From contig CM060200.1 in NCBI GenBank assembly GCA_030562195.1, forward strand, positions 28,125,023 to 28,189,022: DNA of 64,000 nt. Reading direction: 5' to 3'. This document shows positions 15,707-28,504 of this stretch, one piece after another (the stretch's first letter is position 1; each line of letters opens with the position of its first letter). Source of the stretch: Nipponacmea schrenckii (taxonomy: Eukaryota > Mollusca > Gastropoda > Lottiidae). A model generated the notes under the pieces. It searched no databases. It was not told the DNA's origin and saw only the letters and a list, made by a program, of their open reading frames with translations. Both the position numbers and the translations under genes were made by a program.

Positions 15707-18700
15707 ATGAAGGACGACAAAGAAGCTAGTGCCGTAACCAACGGGGTAATTAATTCTTTTTTTTACATTCCCTGATAATGCATTTTGCATGTGTAAGCTT
15801 ACGCATTTATTCTAGATGGCATGTTGAATAATATAATATGTGGACTCCGTCACCCTTTTGCCCTTGGTTTTCAATTCATACGACTCCAATTTTAAATGTT
15901 CACTGTCACTTATGATAATCCCAACGTACTAGCAAAACGTTTCTTATTGCACATTGCCTTTTTTCCGAATCTAGAGGAGAACATACTGTCGAAATACTTG
16001 CTTACCAACTGTATCATTGGCAGTAGGCCTATCATCTTATACTTTATAGCATTACTACTTAAACAGCAGAAATGGTTAATGTAGGCCTAGAGTCTGCTAG
16101 TTGACTGGAATCTAGTTTGGTAATGGCAGACTCAAAATCCAGTAATGGATTGGTTGTAAAGGACAGAAGAATAAAAATAATGTCAGAAACTGAATTTGTA
16201 GTGGGCTGGAATACCAGTCAACTCAGAGACAAACATGAGTTAACCTGGAGCCAATAAATATATTATTAAAATAATGATAACTGAATACCAGATTTACTTC
16301 TTACAAATTGTGATTTTATCTTATTTAAAACATTGTTTCATTAAGATCCAATTAAATCTTGTTAAAATTGTCTCTGAGTTAACCAACAAGAAGTTGTCTC
16401 TGAGTCAACTGAGTACTGTAGAGCTGTTGTCAAATGGTTAATCTGTAAACTGTTTTATTTTACTAGGAACCAATAGAAGGGGAACCAGAAGAAGAAGAGG
16501 AAGAAGAAGAAGTAGAACTGGTAGTAAGTTGAAGCCCTCAGGGCCGAATCTAGGGTCGTTTTGCTTCTGGAAACAATAGGGAGCCCAAACTGTCAGGCGC
16601 CCAAACTAACTAATCTAAAGTAAAACAAATAAATATGCTGTATATTAAAACATTTTAAAACATCTGAAAAACTGTTCAGACATGACAACCACAGTGCCAG
16701 GCGTCCGGTATTACTGTCATGTGTGCAGCACCCCCTAGCGGCCAGTTTGGAGTTTTTTTCAGACAAGCACGTGTTAGAAGGATTGAAAGCTAATGGGCAT
16801 GAAACCATCACGTGCTGCACGTGCAAGGCATTCTACCAGGGTCAAATCATACAAAAAATCGGCAAAAACGTATATATCTGCGGATCAGCAATGGATGGCG
16901 GTGCAAAGGAAAGTGCTAAGACAGGAACTTCTATTGCGTCTTATTTTGTAAATCTCTCAGCAGCGGAACCAGACATGGGGCAAACAGAAAGTAGCGGAAC
17001 GGTTGAAATTATCTTGGTGTAGATACTGCTGAAATCGCCCATGAGCGAGAGGGATCAACGTCACGTTTGTCTCAATGGTCAAAGTCTAACGGACAAAGAT
17101 TTTGAGGCCATCATTGATAGATTTAGGGATGACAATTCAGTAACACACCACCGTCTTGGTTTGTGATTTTTACTAACATCAAACATCGTAACATTCTTTT
17201 CTCAAGCCTTTTGAGTTGCCTTACATGTACCTCCACATTAAAAATTCTACACATTAAAGTACTTGCATATTACTCAAATCTGGCCATGAATTAGACTATT
17301 CAGAAGCTCTGCATAGTGGGAGGGGGAATATTTTGGGATCGGAGTCATAAATAGATTTCATGATATAACGCTGGCCCTGACATAATACTTACTAGGTCTA
17401 GTCTTGATTTCTGTCTCTGTGGTCAGTTCTGCTAATTGACTATTATCCAAGAACCTGTTTTCTAGTCTACAGACTGTAGGCTACATCTTGGAAATTGTGA
17501 AAGATAGGGTTCCTACACTACGCATTTATTGATCTCAACATCAGACAATGTTTGATATTTAAATTCATGGAAGACTGAGAAAAAGAAATTTATATAATTT
17601 AGAATGAATGCTCTTAATTAACACTGACACAATTTTAAATGAATTGTTACATCTGACAAAGAGTGTTTGTATCCACCGGAAACGGATTGCCATAGTTTAC
17701 AGTTGATATTTGTGTTAATTTTTCGAAAGTATTTGTTAAACTATAGCCAATTTAAAAAAGAATACTTTCATGTTTATAGGATCCACTTCAAGAGCTGAGA
17801 GATAAATGTGCTGAATTACCTGGTTGTTCTGCTTTAAAACAGAAGTTGGAGGAATGTAATGAAAGAGTTAACAATGCAGAACAAACAACAGAAAATTGTT
17901 CTGATGAATTAATAGATTTTATGCATTGTTTAGATGTTTGTGTAAGTAAGACCATCTTGTACTCTAATTATTTAAACTGAATGCTGGATTGGATAACAGT
18001 TGTTATGAGCAAATTAACGTGAGTTCTCACGTCAACCAGAGTGTTTGTTTTATTTTTGTGACAAGTGGTGATATATTTTGGATATCAAGAAAGACAAGTT
18101 TGAGATTTTATTTATCACCCAATAGCCCTGTTAGTTAACAAAGAAATAAATAATAATGCAATATTTTTTAGCGTTATTTCCTAGGAGATATAGTGCAGTA
18201 AATAACTCTTTTTTATCAAACAAGCAATATCTTCCATAGAATGTCTTGTTGGGTGATTAATATATTTATCATACAAGTGATATCTACTGTAGAATACCGA
18301 ATTGGGGGATAAATATATTTATCATACAAGCAATATCTACTGTAGAATACCTTATTGGGTGATAAATATATCTATCATACAAGTGATATCTACTGTAGAA
18401 CATTATTGGGTGATAAATATATCTATCATACAAGCAATATCTAATGTAGAATACCTTATTGGGTGATGAATATATTTATCATACAAGCAATATCTACTGT
18501 AGAATACCTTATTGGGTGATAAATATATTTATCATACAAGTGATATCTACTGTAGAATACCCTATTGGGTGATAAATGTATCTATCATACAAGCAATATC
18601 GACTGTAGAATACCTTATTAGGTGATAAATATATTTATTATACAAGCGATATATACTGTAGAATATCATACAAGTGTTATCTACTGTAGAATACCTTTTT

Positions 18701-18826
18701 GGGTGATAAATATATCATACAAACAATATTTACTGAAGAACGCCTTATTGGGTGATAAATGACATTTCATTGTGCTTCTTTTGTCTTTTTCAGTTGTCTA
18801 AAGATCTCTTCAGTAAATTAAAGTAA
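15707..18826 (+). CDS. UQCRH: Cytochrome b-c1 complex hinge protein (subunit 6)
   Basis: Four exons (15707-15745, 16467-16523, 17780-17941, 18794-18826) join in phase 0 at GT-AG borders to give 96 aa, close to the usual ~91. The protein has a run of eight glutamates ending VELVDPL, then the family's helical hairpin with paired cysteines (DKCAELPGC, LEECNERV, ENCSDEL, HCLDVC) and an SKDLFSKLK end. The acidic hinge subunit sits on the intermembrane-space side of mitochondrial complex III and helps cytochrome c dock to cytochrome c1. Intron 2 contains an ~840-bp possible hAT remnant and intron 3 a ~55-bp satellite. The frame is intact. Confidence 0.93.
16539..17379. mobile_element. Possible non-autonomous hAT-like insertion in UQCRH intron 2
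   Basis: The block begins CAGGGCCGAATCTAGGG and ends CTGGCCCTG, giving a short CAGGGCC inverted end as in many hAT elements. I could not find the expected 8-bp target duplication. The short open frames inside do not resemble a transposase. Confidence 0.3.
18110..18775. repeat. ~55-bp satellite in UQCRH intron 3
   Basis: About ten to eleven tandem units follow the pattern ATTGGGTGATAAATATATTT, then ATCATACAAG and ATATCTACTGTAGAATACC, with small length changes. The array ends close to the acceptor of exon 4. Confidence 0.9.
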
Positions 18827-18988
18827 TGAAAGATTAGTGCAGGATTTTTAGCCGAAAATATATAGAAGTGAACTCTCTGTGAATGTAAACTGAAAACTGG
18901 AAATGTGACAGAAATGTTGATGGTTAATTCATTGTTATTCTGCTACCATGTTGGATGAATAAATTATATCAACTTTGTGCACATGTAC

Positions 18989-19021
<33 letters not shown>
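18989..19021. repeat. (TAA)n microsatellite
   Basis: Eleven consecutive TAA/AAT triplets lie just downstream of the UQCRH stop region. Confidence 0.95.
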
Positions 19022-19022
<1 letters not shown>

Positions 19023-19079
19023 CTTTTTATTGTACATTGGTCAGAATTAGACCAATACAGGGCAATACATTGGGAAAAA

Positions 19080-19690
19080 AGGGAAAATACACAATACTTC
19101 AATATACAATTTGTATGAAAATACACAAGTACATGTGCATTATATGGACAGATCTATGTTCCGGCGATCAAGTACATGTACATGACCACAAAATAAATAT
19201 ACAATACTTCAACGTACAATTTGTTTAAAAGTACACAAGTACCGGTACATGTGCATTAAATGGAGGTAATATATAGTTACCGCGGCAATGCACCCGACCT
19301 CCGTATCCCTAACAAACCGCACACCGAAACGCCGTACACCTTCTACAGCCATGCACCCAAAACGCCAGAAAATAGATACTAGTATCTATTCTCCGGCGAT
19401 CAAGCACACGTGCATATAACGGACAATCTCCCTATACATTATTTCAACACAAATACATGTGTATAAAATGGACAGATTTATTTTCCGGCGATCAAGTACA
19501 TGACCGCAAAAACTATATATAATTTCAACGTTCAATTTGTTCAAAAATACACAAGTGCATGTGTATAAAATGGACGGATTTATCTTCCGGCGATCAAGTA
19601 GATGACCGCAAAAACTATATATTATTTCTACATACAATTTGTTTAAAGATACACAAGTACATTGTGCATGAAATGAATAGATCTATATGT
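19080..19690. repeat. ~110-bp satellite
   Basis: Units contain TTCCGGCGATCAAGTACATG at about 19157, 19389 (CTCCGG variant), 19482 and 19586, joined by CAATTTGTTTAAAA and ACACAAGTACATGTGCATAA-like segments. A foreign block rich in CG dinucleotides (about 19275-19380) interrupts the array. Confidence 0.8.
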
Positions 19691-21230
19691 TCCTGAGATA
19701 AGTTGACGTCGAGGAATAGACTAGTACACGTGCATGAGACGATTAGACAACAATATACATTAAAAAAAAAAAATTACCAAAGAGTCGGTGCATTTGCTGC
19801 GAGCGGGCTACCCAACCCTATTCCATTTTATGTTCTTATTTTGCTATGGAGGGGATGTAGGATTTGTCCATGCGCAAGACAAGCTTTAAGGATAATTACT
19901 CATCCCCCGACAGTAATAATTTAGATTTTCAAAAAGTTTTATGGCGTTGTTTTGATGTCCGTATTCATTTCGTTGCAAAGTGACAAAGTGTATATTATAT
20001 TATTTCAATTTATGAAAGTAGCCTACATTTGCTGATTTGTCGAAGTGCAGAATAGTAGTGTGAAAAAAAATTGTCAAAGTGTAAAAGTTCAAATGTAAAT
20101 TGGTAATTTTGAAATTGATTTGTAAATGTTTATTCCAAGTTCAAATTGTCGATTTGTCAATTTTACAATTGTAGAAGTGCATAAGTTTATGATGAAAAGA
20201 CGATGTGTGAAATGTCGATTGTTCAAATGTACATGTTACATTTGTCATTTTGGACCTGAGTTCGGGCAAGTGTGCAAATTAGTGGGTGGAACTGACCTCT
20301 TACGGAACTTACTGATTACACAGGGTGACACGGTGAAGGGTCCACAGAATTGTCAAAGGAAGCTTGCATGTTATTGTTTTTTTCTTCCAATTTCCTCTGG
20401 ATGGAACGTTTCTAACCCGATATCTGACGACTGTTGCACCTGCTCCATCTGTCGGCAACTCTTACATCTTACTTACAAAGGTTGACAATCAGATGTAACA
20501 GTTGTCACTGATCTAAAACTGTTGCATTTGCTCCATCTGATCGATCTTTTGCATAGATGTAATATAATAACTGTTGATTCTCACCGACCACTGAAAAGCA
20601 AATTTTTATCAGCAAAGTTTAAATTTTAAATATTGCATAAGGTAATTATCTTTTAATTTCATACACTGCACATTAGTTAAATGGCATTAAATTTCTCCAT
20701 CTTTATTTTTTAATTTCAATATTAATAGTGACATAATAATCAACAAATCGGATGATAATATTATTAAAAAAAAAACAAAAAAACTTATCATCCTTACAGA
20801 GAATTCCTGTTGTAACTGTTTCTGTGGGACTTTTACCCGCCGTATTTTGACATCTGCACGGATTTCGAGATATCGTGTTCTTTCTATCAAACCAGTTAAA
20901 GACAAATAACCGAATCGATCAGAAAATATCTACAGAATAACGAATACACGTTCTTCCTCTTTATTTTCTTTTCTGATGTTATTGCACGCCTTAACCCCGT
21001 GTCGAAAGGTTCCCTTTATTTAATGCTTTTGGTAACAATATATTCATTACTAATTAACATCTTCTAATTAAAAACCTAAAATAAAATACCACAAACCTTG
21101 AAAATAAAAATGAAATAAACTACAATAGATAATAGAATACACAGAAATATGAATATGTTTAAACGGTAACACAAATATACAAATAGATAGATACAGATAA
21201 ATAAACAAGTAACTGTTTAACTAGACATTT
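19691..21230. other. No gene recognised
   Basis: The sequence is mostly unique and AT-rich. Between about 19975 and 20250 it is quasi-periodic, with short words such as TTGTCAA, AAATGTA and AAGTG recurring every 10-15 bp. Short open frames here lack conserved features. Confidence 0.4.
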
Positions 21231-21631
21231 TCACCAGTTACCCTGATCTTTAAGTTCCTGAATATAGTTCAATAAAAATATAACTTTTTGTCTGTTTACT
21301 CCTAATCCATAATGCGCTCCATCAAAACTCACAATATTTTCTGTCATTGACACAGTATTAAAAAGCGGCATATTCATTTTTTTTTGTAATCGTGGGCTCT
21401 TTAAATTTCCAGGAGAATCAGCAAATAAAACTTAGTTTTTGGTCGAGTCTTCAAAATATTTAACGCTGGCATTAAACAATCATACATAACTTTACGACTT
21501 TGATATTGATCGTGAGGTCCTATTCCACACACAATCAATGATGATTCATGCTTGTTGGAAAGCCATTCAACGACTCTTTTAAATGAATTAGCAGAATTAA
21601 ATTTACTATATTCCTTAAAGATTAATCTGAC

Positions 21632-21948
21632 TTTACACCATTACACCCAAACCTGTATTGACCATTACACCCAAACCTGTATTGACCATTACACCCAACC
21701 CTGTATTGACCATTACACCCAACCTGTATTGGCCATTACACCCAAACCTGTATTGACCATTACACCCAAACCTGTATTGACCATTACACCCAAACCTGTA
21801 TTGACCATTACACCCAACCCTGTATTGGCCATTACACCCAAACCTGTATTGACCATTACACCCAACCTGTATTGGCCATTACACCCAAACCTGTATTGAT
21901 CATTACACTCAAACCTGTATTGACCATTATAGGGCCTACACCCAAACT
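21632..21948. repeat. 24-bp minisatellite
   Basis: About twelve tandem copies of ATTACACCCAAACCTGTATT plus GACC or GGCC; some units are 23 bp. It lies between the two NXPE-like coding blocks. The repetitive open frames it creates on both strands are artefacts. Confidence 0.95.
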
Positions 21949-22089
21949 TGTGTATCATAATAAGAAGGAGACTTTCTACTTGTCACAACAAAGCTGGTTT
22001 ATGGAAATATACAATACCAACCCCTCTATAACAGAATGGTATAATGACATAATTAGGAGACTCTTTTGAATGAATCTTGTTTAATTTAA

Positions 22090-22392
22090 AGGGATACTGC
22101 GTCTTAGTATGAACATAACATTTTAGTTCTCGAGAATGGTCAATATTAGTATATATATTCATCAGTGAACTTACCTAGTGTCATAAAGTAACAGAATCCC
22201 TTAAAATATGGAAAACTCACAAAAGTTAGTAATTATTGAAAAACTATTATTGCATTTTTATCGATAATTACTAAGATTTTTGAACATTTTTTATTATTTA
22301 TGACAGCAGTCATGTTTACTTATTTATGTATGCTTTCTTTGGCCAAGTTTAAAAATTTCAATTTTATGTTTATTTTAAGACGCAGTATCCCT
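22090..22392. mobile_element. 303-bp TTAA-flanked MITE
   Basis: TTAA (22086-22089) is followed by AGGGATACTGCGTCT, and the right end is its inverse followed by TTAA (22393-22396). It has no coding capacity. TTAA duplications with purine-rich ends fit piggyBac- or Kolobok-mobilised MITEs. A half-copy lies at 10534. Confidence 0.8.
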
Positions 22393-23080
22393 TTAATTGA
22401 CACTTTGACCTCGGCTGTTTAACTTACTCTGTTTTGGATTTCTTTCAAGTCTTCCAGTTTGGTAATCATTCCTAAACAGTGAAATGAATCCAGTGAAAAA
22501 ACTGTCTAATGAGCGAGTCGCCGACTAACATTATTGTTTTACCACTCAATAACTCGAAGGCCTCTTGACTATTATAATATCGAATTGGACAGGTGTTATC
22601 TCTTGGTATCCATTGTGAATATCCAGCATGAATAAATGGTCTTTCATCTACACAATTAGAACATCGACATTCTTCTACACTTTTCTCGACACATTTATTA
22701 TTTTCACAACAAGGAGTAGAACCTTGGGGATTGCAGAGTGCTCTGAAAGGACGGGCATTTTCAAACGATACATTACCACATTTTTATCTAGTCTTTCTAA
22801 TGTCCACCTCTTACAAATATTTGGAAGTCTTCGATTTCTTTCCTTTGATTTTTGGTCATTTTATGAGGAAGCCAGAATCCATTTTTCATAATTTCCTAAA
22901 CACTTTTATTGCACACCTCCTTAGTAATGGGTGATTTAAAATCTTTTAAAATCTCTAAAAGTATTCACGATCTGTATATTTTGTAGAATAAAATGTCTCT
23001 GATATAGCATGATAACCAGACTACAGACGATAGAAGGCAATATAAACACTTTCCATAGATACTGAAATATATGATATTAA

Positions 23081-23457
23081 AGGGCCAATAGGCGTTAGAA
23101 CGAACATAAAATTTTAAGTTCACTCAAATTTGGACAATAACAGTATATACCCATCAGTGGACTTACCTATACATCAAAATCTCTCTAAAATCCGATAAAT
23201 CCCCAAAATAAAGTAGTTAATCATAAAACGCTCGAGCCATCCATCAAGCGTGTTAGAGTTACACGATTTGAAAATCGCTTGATGGATGGCTCAAGCGTTT
23301 TATGATTAACTACTTTATTTTGGGGATTTATCGGATTTTAGAAGGATTTTGATGTAGAGGTATGACACCAGGTAAGTCCACTGATGGATGTATACTGTTA
23401 TTGTACAAATTTGAGTGAACTTAAATTTTTATGTTCGTTCTAACGCCTATTATCCCT
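23081..23457. mobile_element. Foldback element: 377-bp near-perfect palindrome with TTAA flanks
   Basis: Almost the whole element is two inverted arms of about 180 bp (outer ends AGGGCCAATAGGCGTTAGAA and its inverse; inner ends CGCTTGATGGATGG and its inverse) around a short centre near 23252-23275. TTAA flanks both sides (23077-23080, 23458-23461). The subterminal words resemble those of the MITE at 22090, so the same transposase probably moved both. Confidence 0.88.
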
Positions 23458-23599
23458 TTAACACTATTTGGGTCGTTCCATACGTAAGCTAACCCTGTCT
23501 GCTATAGAGTCTCTCTGTTATTGGCGAACCAGCAATGGGAGCTAATTTTCTCTAACGATAGTGAATATGTTAACAATGACAATTTAAGGCGGTGATTAA

Positions 23600-24062
23600 A
23601 TTAAACCAGAACAATGCGCAATTCTAGTGGATATATGCCCAATTCACCGTATACCATCACATTAGGCGTCGAAGGCTTAAGTTTAAGTATAAATTTGCAG
23701 AAGCGTAATTGGAGTCTTTCTATTAGAATAAGTTCCGTGTAGCCCCATACTTCACTACCATATAAGGGTATCAAATAGGTGCAATTGTGTATCAATGTCT
23801 AATGGAGCTCTCTTAGCCTTCTTTAGAATGGCGAACAAAGCGTTACTGGCTTATGTGATCAGTGCCACTTTAGCCTTAGAGAAACTACCATTGTAATTGA
23901 AGGTTATGCCTAAATACAGCTAGTCGTCAACCACTTCCAACAGTGAACTACCATATGTGATCTTTGGCTTAATTCTAACTTTGCCCCTGGAAAATACAAT
24001 GCCTTCGTTTTGCTTACGTTAATGCTGAGATCCCAAGTTTTACAGTAATCATGAAATTTTTG
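23600..24062 (-). pseudogene. LINE reverse transcriptase C-terminal fragment
   Basis: Minus-strand translation in shifted frames gives the region after the RT palm of a CR1/RTE-type LINE: LSINVSKTKALYF, then a LYLGITFNYNG block, then PLYGSEVWGY, RLQLRFCKFILKLK and YGELG. There are at least two frame breaks and an in-frame stop. The 5' end is about 70 bp from the LTR retrotransposon insertion. Confidence 0.75.
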
Positions 24063-24132
24063 CGTCAACTTATAATTGCGAATTTCACTAAATTTTAATA
24101 TTGCGTAAAGAAATTAATGCGAGCAAGCCTTG

Positions 24133-24301
24133 TGTTATATCAACGTAATTGTCGTTCCACTAGTCTTAATATATATTGTTATGTACACGTGATTGTTGTG
24201 CATGTAGTACTAGAAGATCCATGCTTCCGGATGTCGGAAGAACAATAATAAAATAATTTATGTACTGTTAATTAGCCTATTAAAAAACCCACAATACAAC
24301 A
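24133..24301 (+). repeat. 5' LTR
   Basis: 169 bp with TG...CA ends. AATAAA-like words near its 3' part (AATAATAAAATAATTT) could serve in polyadenylation. It pairs with 28692-28860. Confidence 0.95.
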
Positions 24302-24305
24302 TAAT

Positions 24306-24320
24306 TGGCGACGAGCGGGA
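24306..24320 (+). promoter_or_regulatory. tRNA primer-binding site
   Basis: TGGCGACGAGCGGGA begins four bases after the 5' LTR. TGG pairs with the CCA end of a tRNA. The matching tRNA was not identified. Confidence 0.7.
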
Positions 24321-24412
24321 TTACGGTAATTACAGTATTCCACTACATCCAAAGTATCGACGAAAGTTCAAAAGTACACCGCACATGTTGAAGAAATTCC
24401 AAATTCTCAACG

Positions 24413-27400
24413 ATGTCTTCGAACGGTATTGAACCGCCTAGCAAATTCCTCGAACATCCAGGTCCTCCACCCATGCCATGGAAAGAGTGGAAGGCTATTT
24501 ACGACACTTACGCAAATGCATTAGGTGAAGATGATTTTGCAGAAAAACGCCAAATTGCTATATTATTACATTCCCTTGGTACTACAGGCCAACAGAGATA
24601 TGCCAGACTTCCAGAGTTTGAAGAATATCCTGAGGATACATCAGAGTATAATAAAGTTGTGTTGAAATTGGAGAAAGAATTCAAGCAACATAAAAATACA
24701 CGAACTGAAAGATACATTTTTCGCAAAAGAGCACAATTGCCCGAAGAAACAGTAACTGAATACATAGCAGTTTTACGTAGTCTTGCAGCTACATGTGAGT
24801 TTAAGGAATTCTATGATGATGCATTGTGCGATCAACTAATAGAAAAGCTTCATAACCATAAAATTAGAGAAAGGCTCTTATCTGAAGAAAAATTACCTCT
24901 AAGTAAAGCTATTTCCATAGCAACCAGGCTTGAATCAGCATTCAAGGACGCTAAGGTTATGAATTCAGGTTCAACTCCAACTCCAGCCGTCAACAGTGTC
25001 AACCATAAACGATTACACAAAGGTTCGAAGAAATACAACTCTCCAACCGTCAGTAAAGTCCAAAATGTAAAACCACCGTATCGTACTCCAGATACACAGG
25101 TTAGCCGGAAATGTTACAGATGTGGATCTCATAAACATAAGGCAAGTTTTCGATCATGTCCAGCATTGAAAATTACTTGCAACACCTGCGGTAAACTAGG
25201 ACACATGGAAAAGGTATGCTTTGCTCAAGTTAGACAATCATCCGTCCATGAAGTTACAGAAGAAGTATTAAAACAACATATACTTTCTGTTAATGAAGAC
25301 CCTGCTAATGTACCATGTCCAAGATGTACAGTTGAGGTCAACACTATTCCAATTAATTTTTTAGCTGATTCAGGATCAGTTTATACTATAATTCCAGAAA
25401 CTTTATTCAAAGTTTATTTCTCTGGTAATAAACTTCAAGAAAATGACATTTCGCCCATAGGTTATGGTGGAAATCCAATCGAAATCTTAGGATTTTTGAA
25501 GTGCCACATGAAATACAAGGGTAGATTTACAACAGAGAAAATATACGTGTCCAAGCAAGGTGCAGCTATTCTTGGATGGCCTACACAAAAGAAACTAGCA
25601 ATTGTTTTGAATCCTGCTGAAGGTGATCCAGTTTTACAAACATCAGATAATTTCAATATAGACTCTTTTGTACAGAAATACCCAGAAGTATTTCAACAGG
25701 AAACTACTCCTAAAGCTAAATATTTTAGTCATAAGATCCAGTGGAAACAAGGTGCAGTTCCAGTACAGCATAAAGTCCGCAATGTACCATTGTTTGCTCG
25801 TGAATCTCTTTCCAAAGAAATCCAAAGACTATTAAATGATGGTATAATTGAACCAGTAAATACGTCAGAATGGATTTCACCAATAGTAGTAGCACTCCGT
25901 CCGAATGGTTCGATTCGTATGTGTGTAGATCTTCGTGACGTTAATTCCAAAATAGTCATTGAAAGACACCCCATTCCAAATATTAATGAGATGTTAGCAA
26001 CAATAAAGAATTCCAGTATATTTACAACATTAGATCTATCTCAAGCATATCATCAGATTCCATTAACGGAAGAATCAAAAGACATTACTGCTTTTATAAC
26101 ACCCGATGGGGTTTTTCTTTATAATAGAGTTCCTTTTGGTTTGGCTTCTGCTTCATCCCTTTTTCAAAGAATGATGACTATTATTTTCAAAGACTTAGAT
26201 GGTGTTTGTTATTTCCAAGATGATATTTTGATCTATGCAAATTCATCTGAACAACATGACCAGATACTACATCAAGTATTTCAAAGACTAAGTAAACATG
26301 GTCTAGCAGTGAAGTTAGAAAAATGTAAATTTAAAACTTCATCAGTATATTACTTGGGACATACGATCACTTCAGAGGGAGTACAACCTAAAGAAGATTT
26401 AATCAGAGCAATTACAGAATCTCCAGCTCCAGAAAATAGAGACCAATTACGTTCATTTCTTGGTTTATGTGAATATGTTTCCAAATTCATCCAGAACTTT
26501 GCAGACAAAGTTATTGAACTAAGGGAATTGTTGAAGTCCAGAACTCCATACATATGGGAAAGTAAACATGACAAAGCCATACAAATGATTAAGGATGAAA
26601 TTTCTACAAGACCAATACTTAGTGCTTTCGATAGTTCAACACATATTGAAACAGTACTAACTACAGATGCGAGCCAATATGGTTTGGGCGCAATATTATC
26701 ACAAATTTCTAATGGTGAAGAGCGTATAATAGCTTTTGTTTCAAGAACACTTTCAGACACCGAAAAGAAATACTCCGTCATAGAAAAAGAAATGTTAGCC
26801 TGCTTTTGGTCTATGAAACGTTTAAGAACATTTCTATGGGGAAGATACTTTACACTACGTACTGACCACAAACCACTTATCTACATTCTATCTACAAAAA
26901 GTGCTTCAGCAGAGAAAACAAGCCCAAGAATTAATAAATGGTCATCACGTATGTTAGAATTTCAATTTAATCCAGTCCACATTCCAGGGAATTCCAATTT
27001 AGCAGCTGATTGCATGTCTAGATTACCTCTTCCAGCCAACTCAGCTGAATACAGTCATGATAATGATGAATGTGTAGCCAGCATTCAACAACTAACAAAT
27101 GAAATGATTTCTACTCAAGAACTGAAAAATGAATCAATACAAGATCAAGATATTCTGTTAGTTGTCAAATTTTTATCTTCAAAATGGCCCGAACGCAAAT
27201 CTTTATCTTCACAATTACGCTCGTTCTATGATGTGCAAGATGAACTCTCTATTACAAACAATATTTTACATAGAGGTGCACGAATCGTTATTCCATCAAC
27301 TTTACAATCTAGGATTATACAAATTGCACATGAAGGACATTTCGGAATGACGTTAGTTAAACGAAGAATTCGTGATGCCTATTGGTGGCCAGAAATGGAT

Positions 27401-28504
27401 TTACATATTGAAGAAATGATCAAAAACTGTCAATCCTGTAATAAAAGTGATAAACCTTATAAATGTTTTACACCGCCACTTACACCTGTACCAATTCCAG
27501 ACAGAGCCTGGCAAAAGTTAGCCATGGACATAATGGGACCATTTCCTAGTAACAAATAAAAATTTGTAATTGTCCTTGTTGACTATCACTCTAAATGGTG
27601 TGAGTTCAAGTTTGTCACTGATGTAACGACAAATGCAGTCATACAGTTCTTACAACAAATATTTTCTAAAGAAGGATTGCCAGAATCAATTGTCACAGAT
27701 AATGGTGTTCAATTCGTTTCCACTCAAATGCAAGAATTCCTTTCCAGGAATCATATTAAACATTACAAATCATCATTGTACAACCCAAGATGTAATGGTC
27801 TAGTTGAAAGGATGAACAGAACCATTAAGGAAGGTATCCAGATCGGAAAGTTAGATAACAAAACTCCGTATGAAGCTGTGCAGGAAAGGATATTTAGTTA
27901 CCATACAACTGCCAATGGAATAACAGGCAAAACTCCGTTTGAACTAATGCGAGGCAGAATTGCAAGAACAAGACTATCTATTGTTCCAAACAACACTACC
28001 GAAGCCAAAGAATATCATGATATTAAATCAAAGGTCGCGTTCAAACAAGAAAAGTACAAGACCTATTACGATAAAAAATCGGGTATCCGTAACAGTGATT
28101 TCAAAATTGGTCCATATGTTCGCGTTAAATTACAACGTCATCAATTAAAAGGGGAGATACAGTTCTCTGAACCTTTACAAATCATGAAAGTGAATAAGAA
28201 CTGTGTAGTGTTAAGTAACAATAAAAAATGGAATGTATCAAAACTTGTGCATTCTAAATTCCTCCCTAATGATGATATTGAATATGAATCAAATCATATG
28301 GATATTAGTATTGAAAATAATGTTCCAAATGTTTGTAATGATAATCAAGTGCAGAATCCAATTATCATAGACAATAATAATATTCCTGGTGACAACCCAG
28401 TAGATAATTCTAATAATAATGAAGGACAAGACAATCAAAATGTTCAACTCCGTCGTAGCAATCGTCAAAGTAAACGACCTAACCGTTTTAATGATTATGT
28501 ATAG
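24413..28504 (+). pseudogene. gag-pol polyprotein of the Ty3-type element, one nonsense codon
   Basis: A single frame runs 1048 codons to a TAA at 27557-27559, then stays open in the same frame to 28504. The order is gag; CCHC knuckles (CYRCGSHKHK and CNTCGKLGHMEKVC, about residues 235-270); aspartic protease (LADSGSVYTIIP, ~316); RT with FQDD (~605); RNase H (TTDASQYGLG, ~750); integrase zinc domain (HEGHFGMT...CQSC); and the integrase core with D at 27525, VTDNG and the glutamate in LVERMNR. The stop falls inside the integrase core between the first catalytic aspartate and the VTDNG motif. The C-terminus is asparagine-rich and ends in a basic RRSNRQSKR tail. The copy is inactive unless the stop is suppressed or is an assembly error. 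Confidence 0.93.

Larger units (their letters stand above)
21231..22930 (-). pseudogene. NXPE/PC-esterase-like gene in pieces
   Basis: Two minus-strand coding blocks resemble the C-terminal domain of NXPE-family proteins, which share the PC-esterase/GDSL-like fold. Block 1 (about 22432-22895) has a CENNKCVEKSVEECRCSNC-type cysteine cluster, a YSQWIPRD segment and the catalytic GDSLIRQ, ending at a donor GTAAGTT. Block 2 (21231-21620) has VVEWLSNKHESSLIVCGIGP and the DGAHYGLGVN motif, and stops at 21231. At least three frame breaks are visible: two in block 1 (one at T6 just after GDSLIRQ) and one in block 2. The intron between the blocks holds a 24-bp minisatellite and a MITE. It could be a decayed member of an expanded family, or a real gene with assembly indels. 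Confidence 0.65.

Noticed and set aside
16723..17022. 99-codon plus-strand frame in UQCRH intron 2
   Set aside because: It has no recognisable domain, lies inside a probable transposon remnant and in the intron of a conserved gene.
20126..20485. 119-codon cysteine-rich frame
   Set aside because: The cysteines do not follow a known spacing. The first part lies in a quasi-periodic low-complexity stretch and no splice signals support it.
21552..21958. Proline/threonine- and glycine-rich open frames on both strands
   Set aside because: They are translations of the 24-bp minisatellite, whose unit length is a multiple of three.
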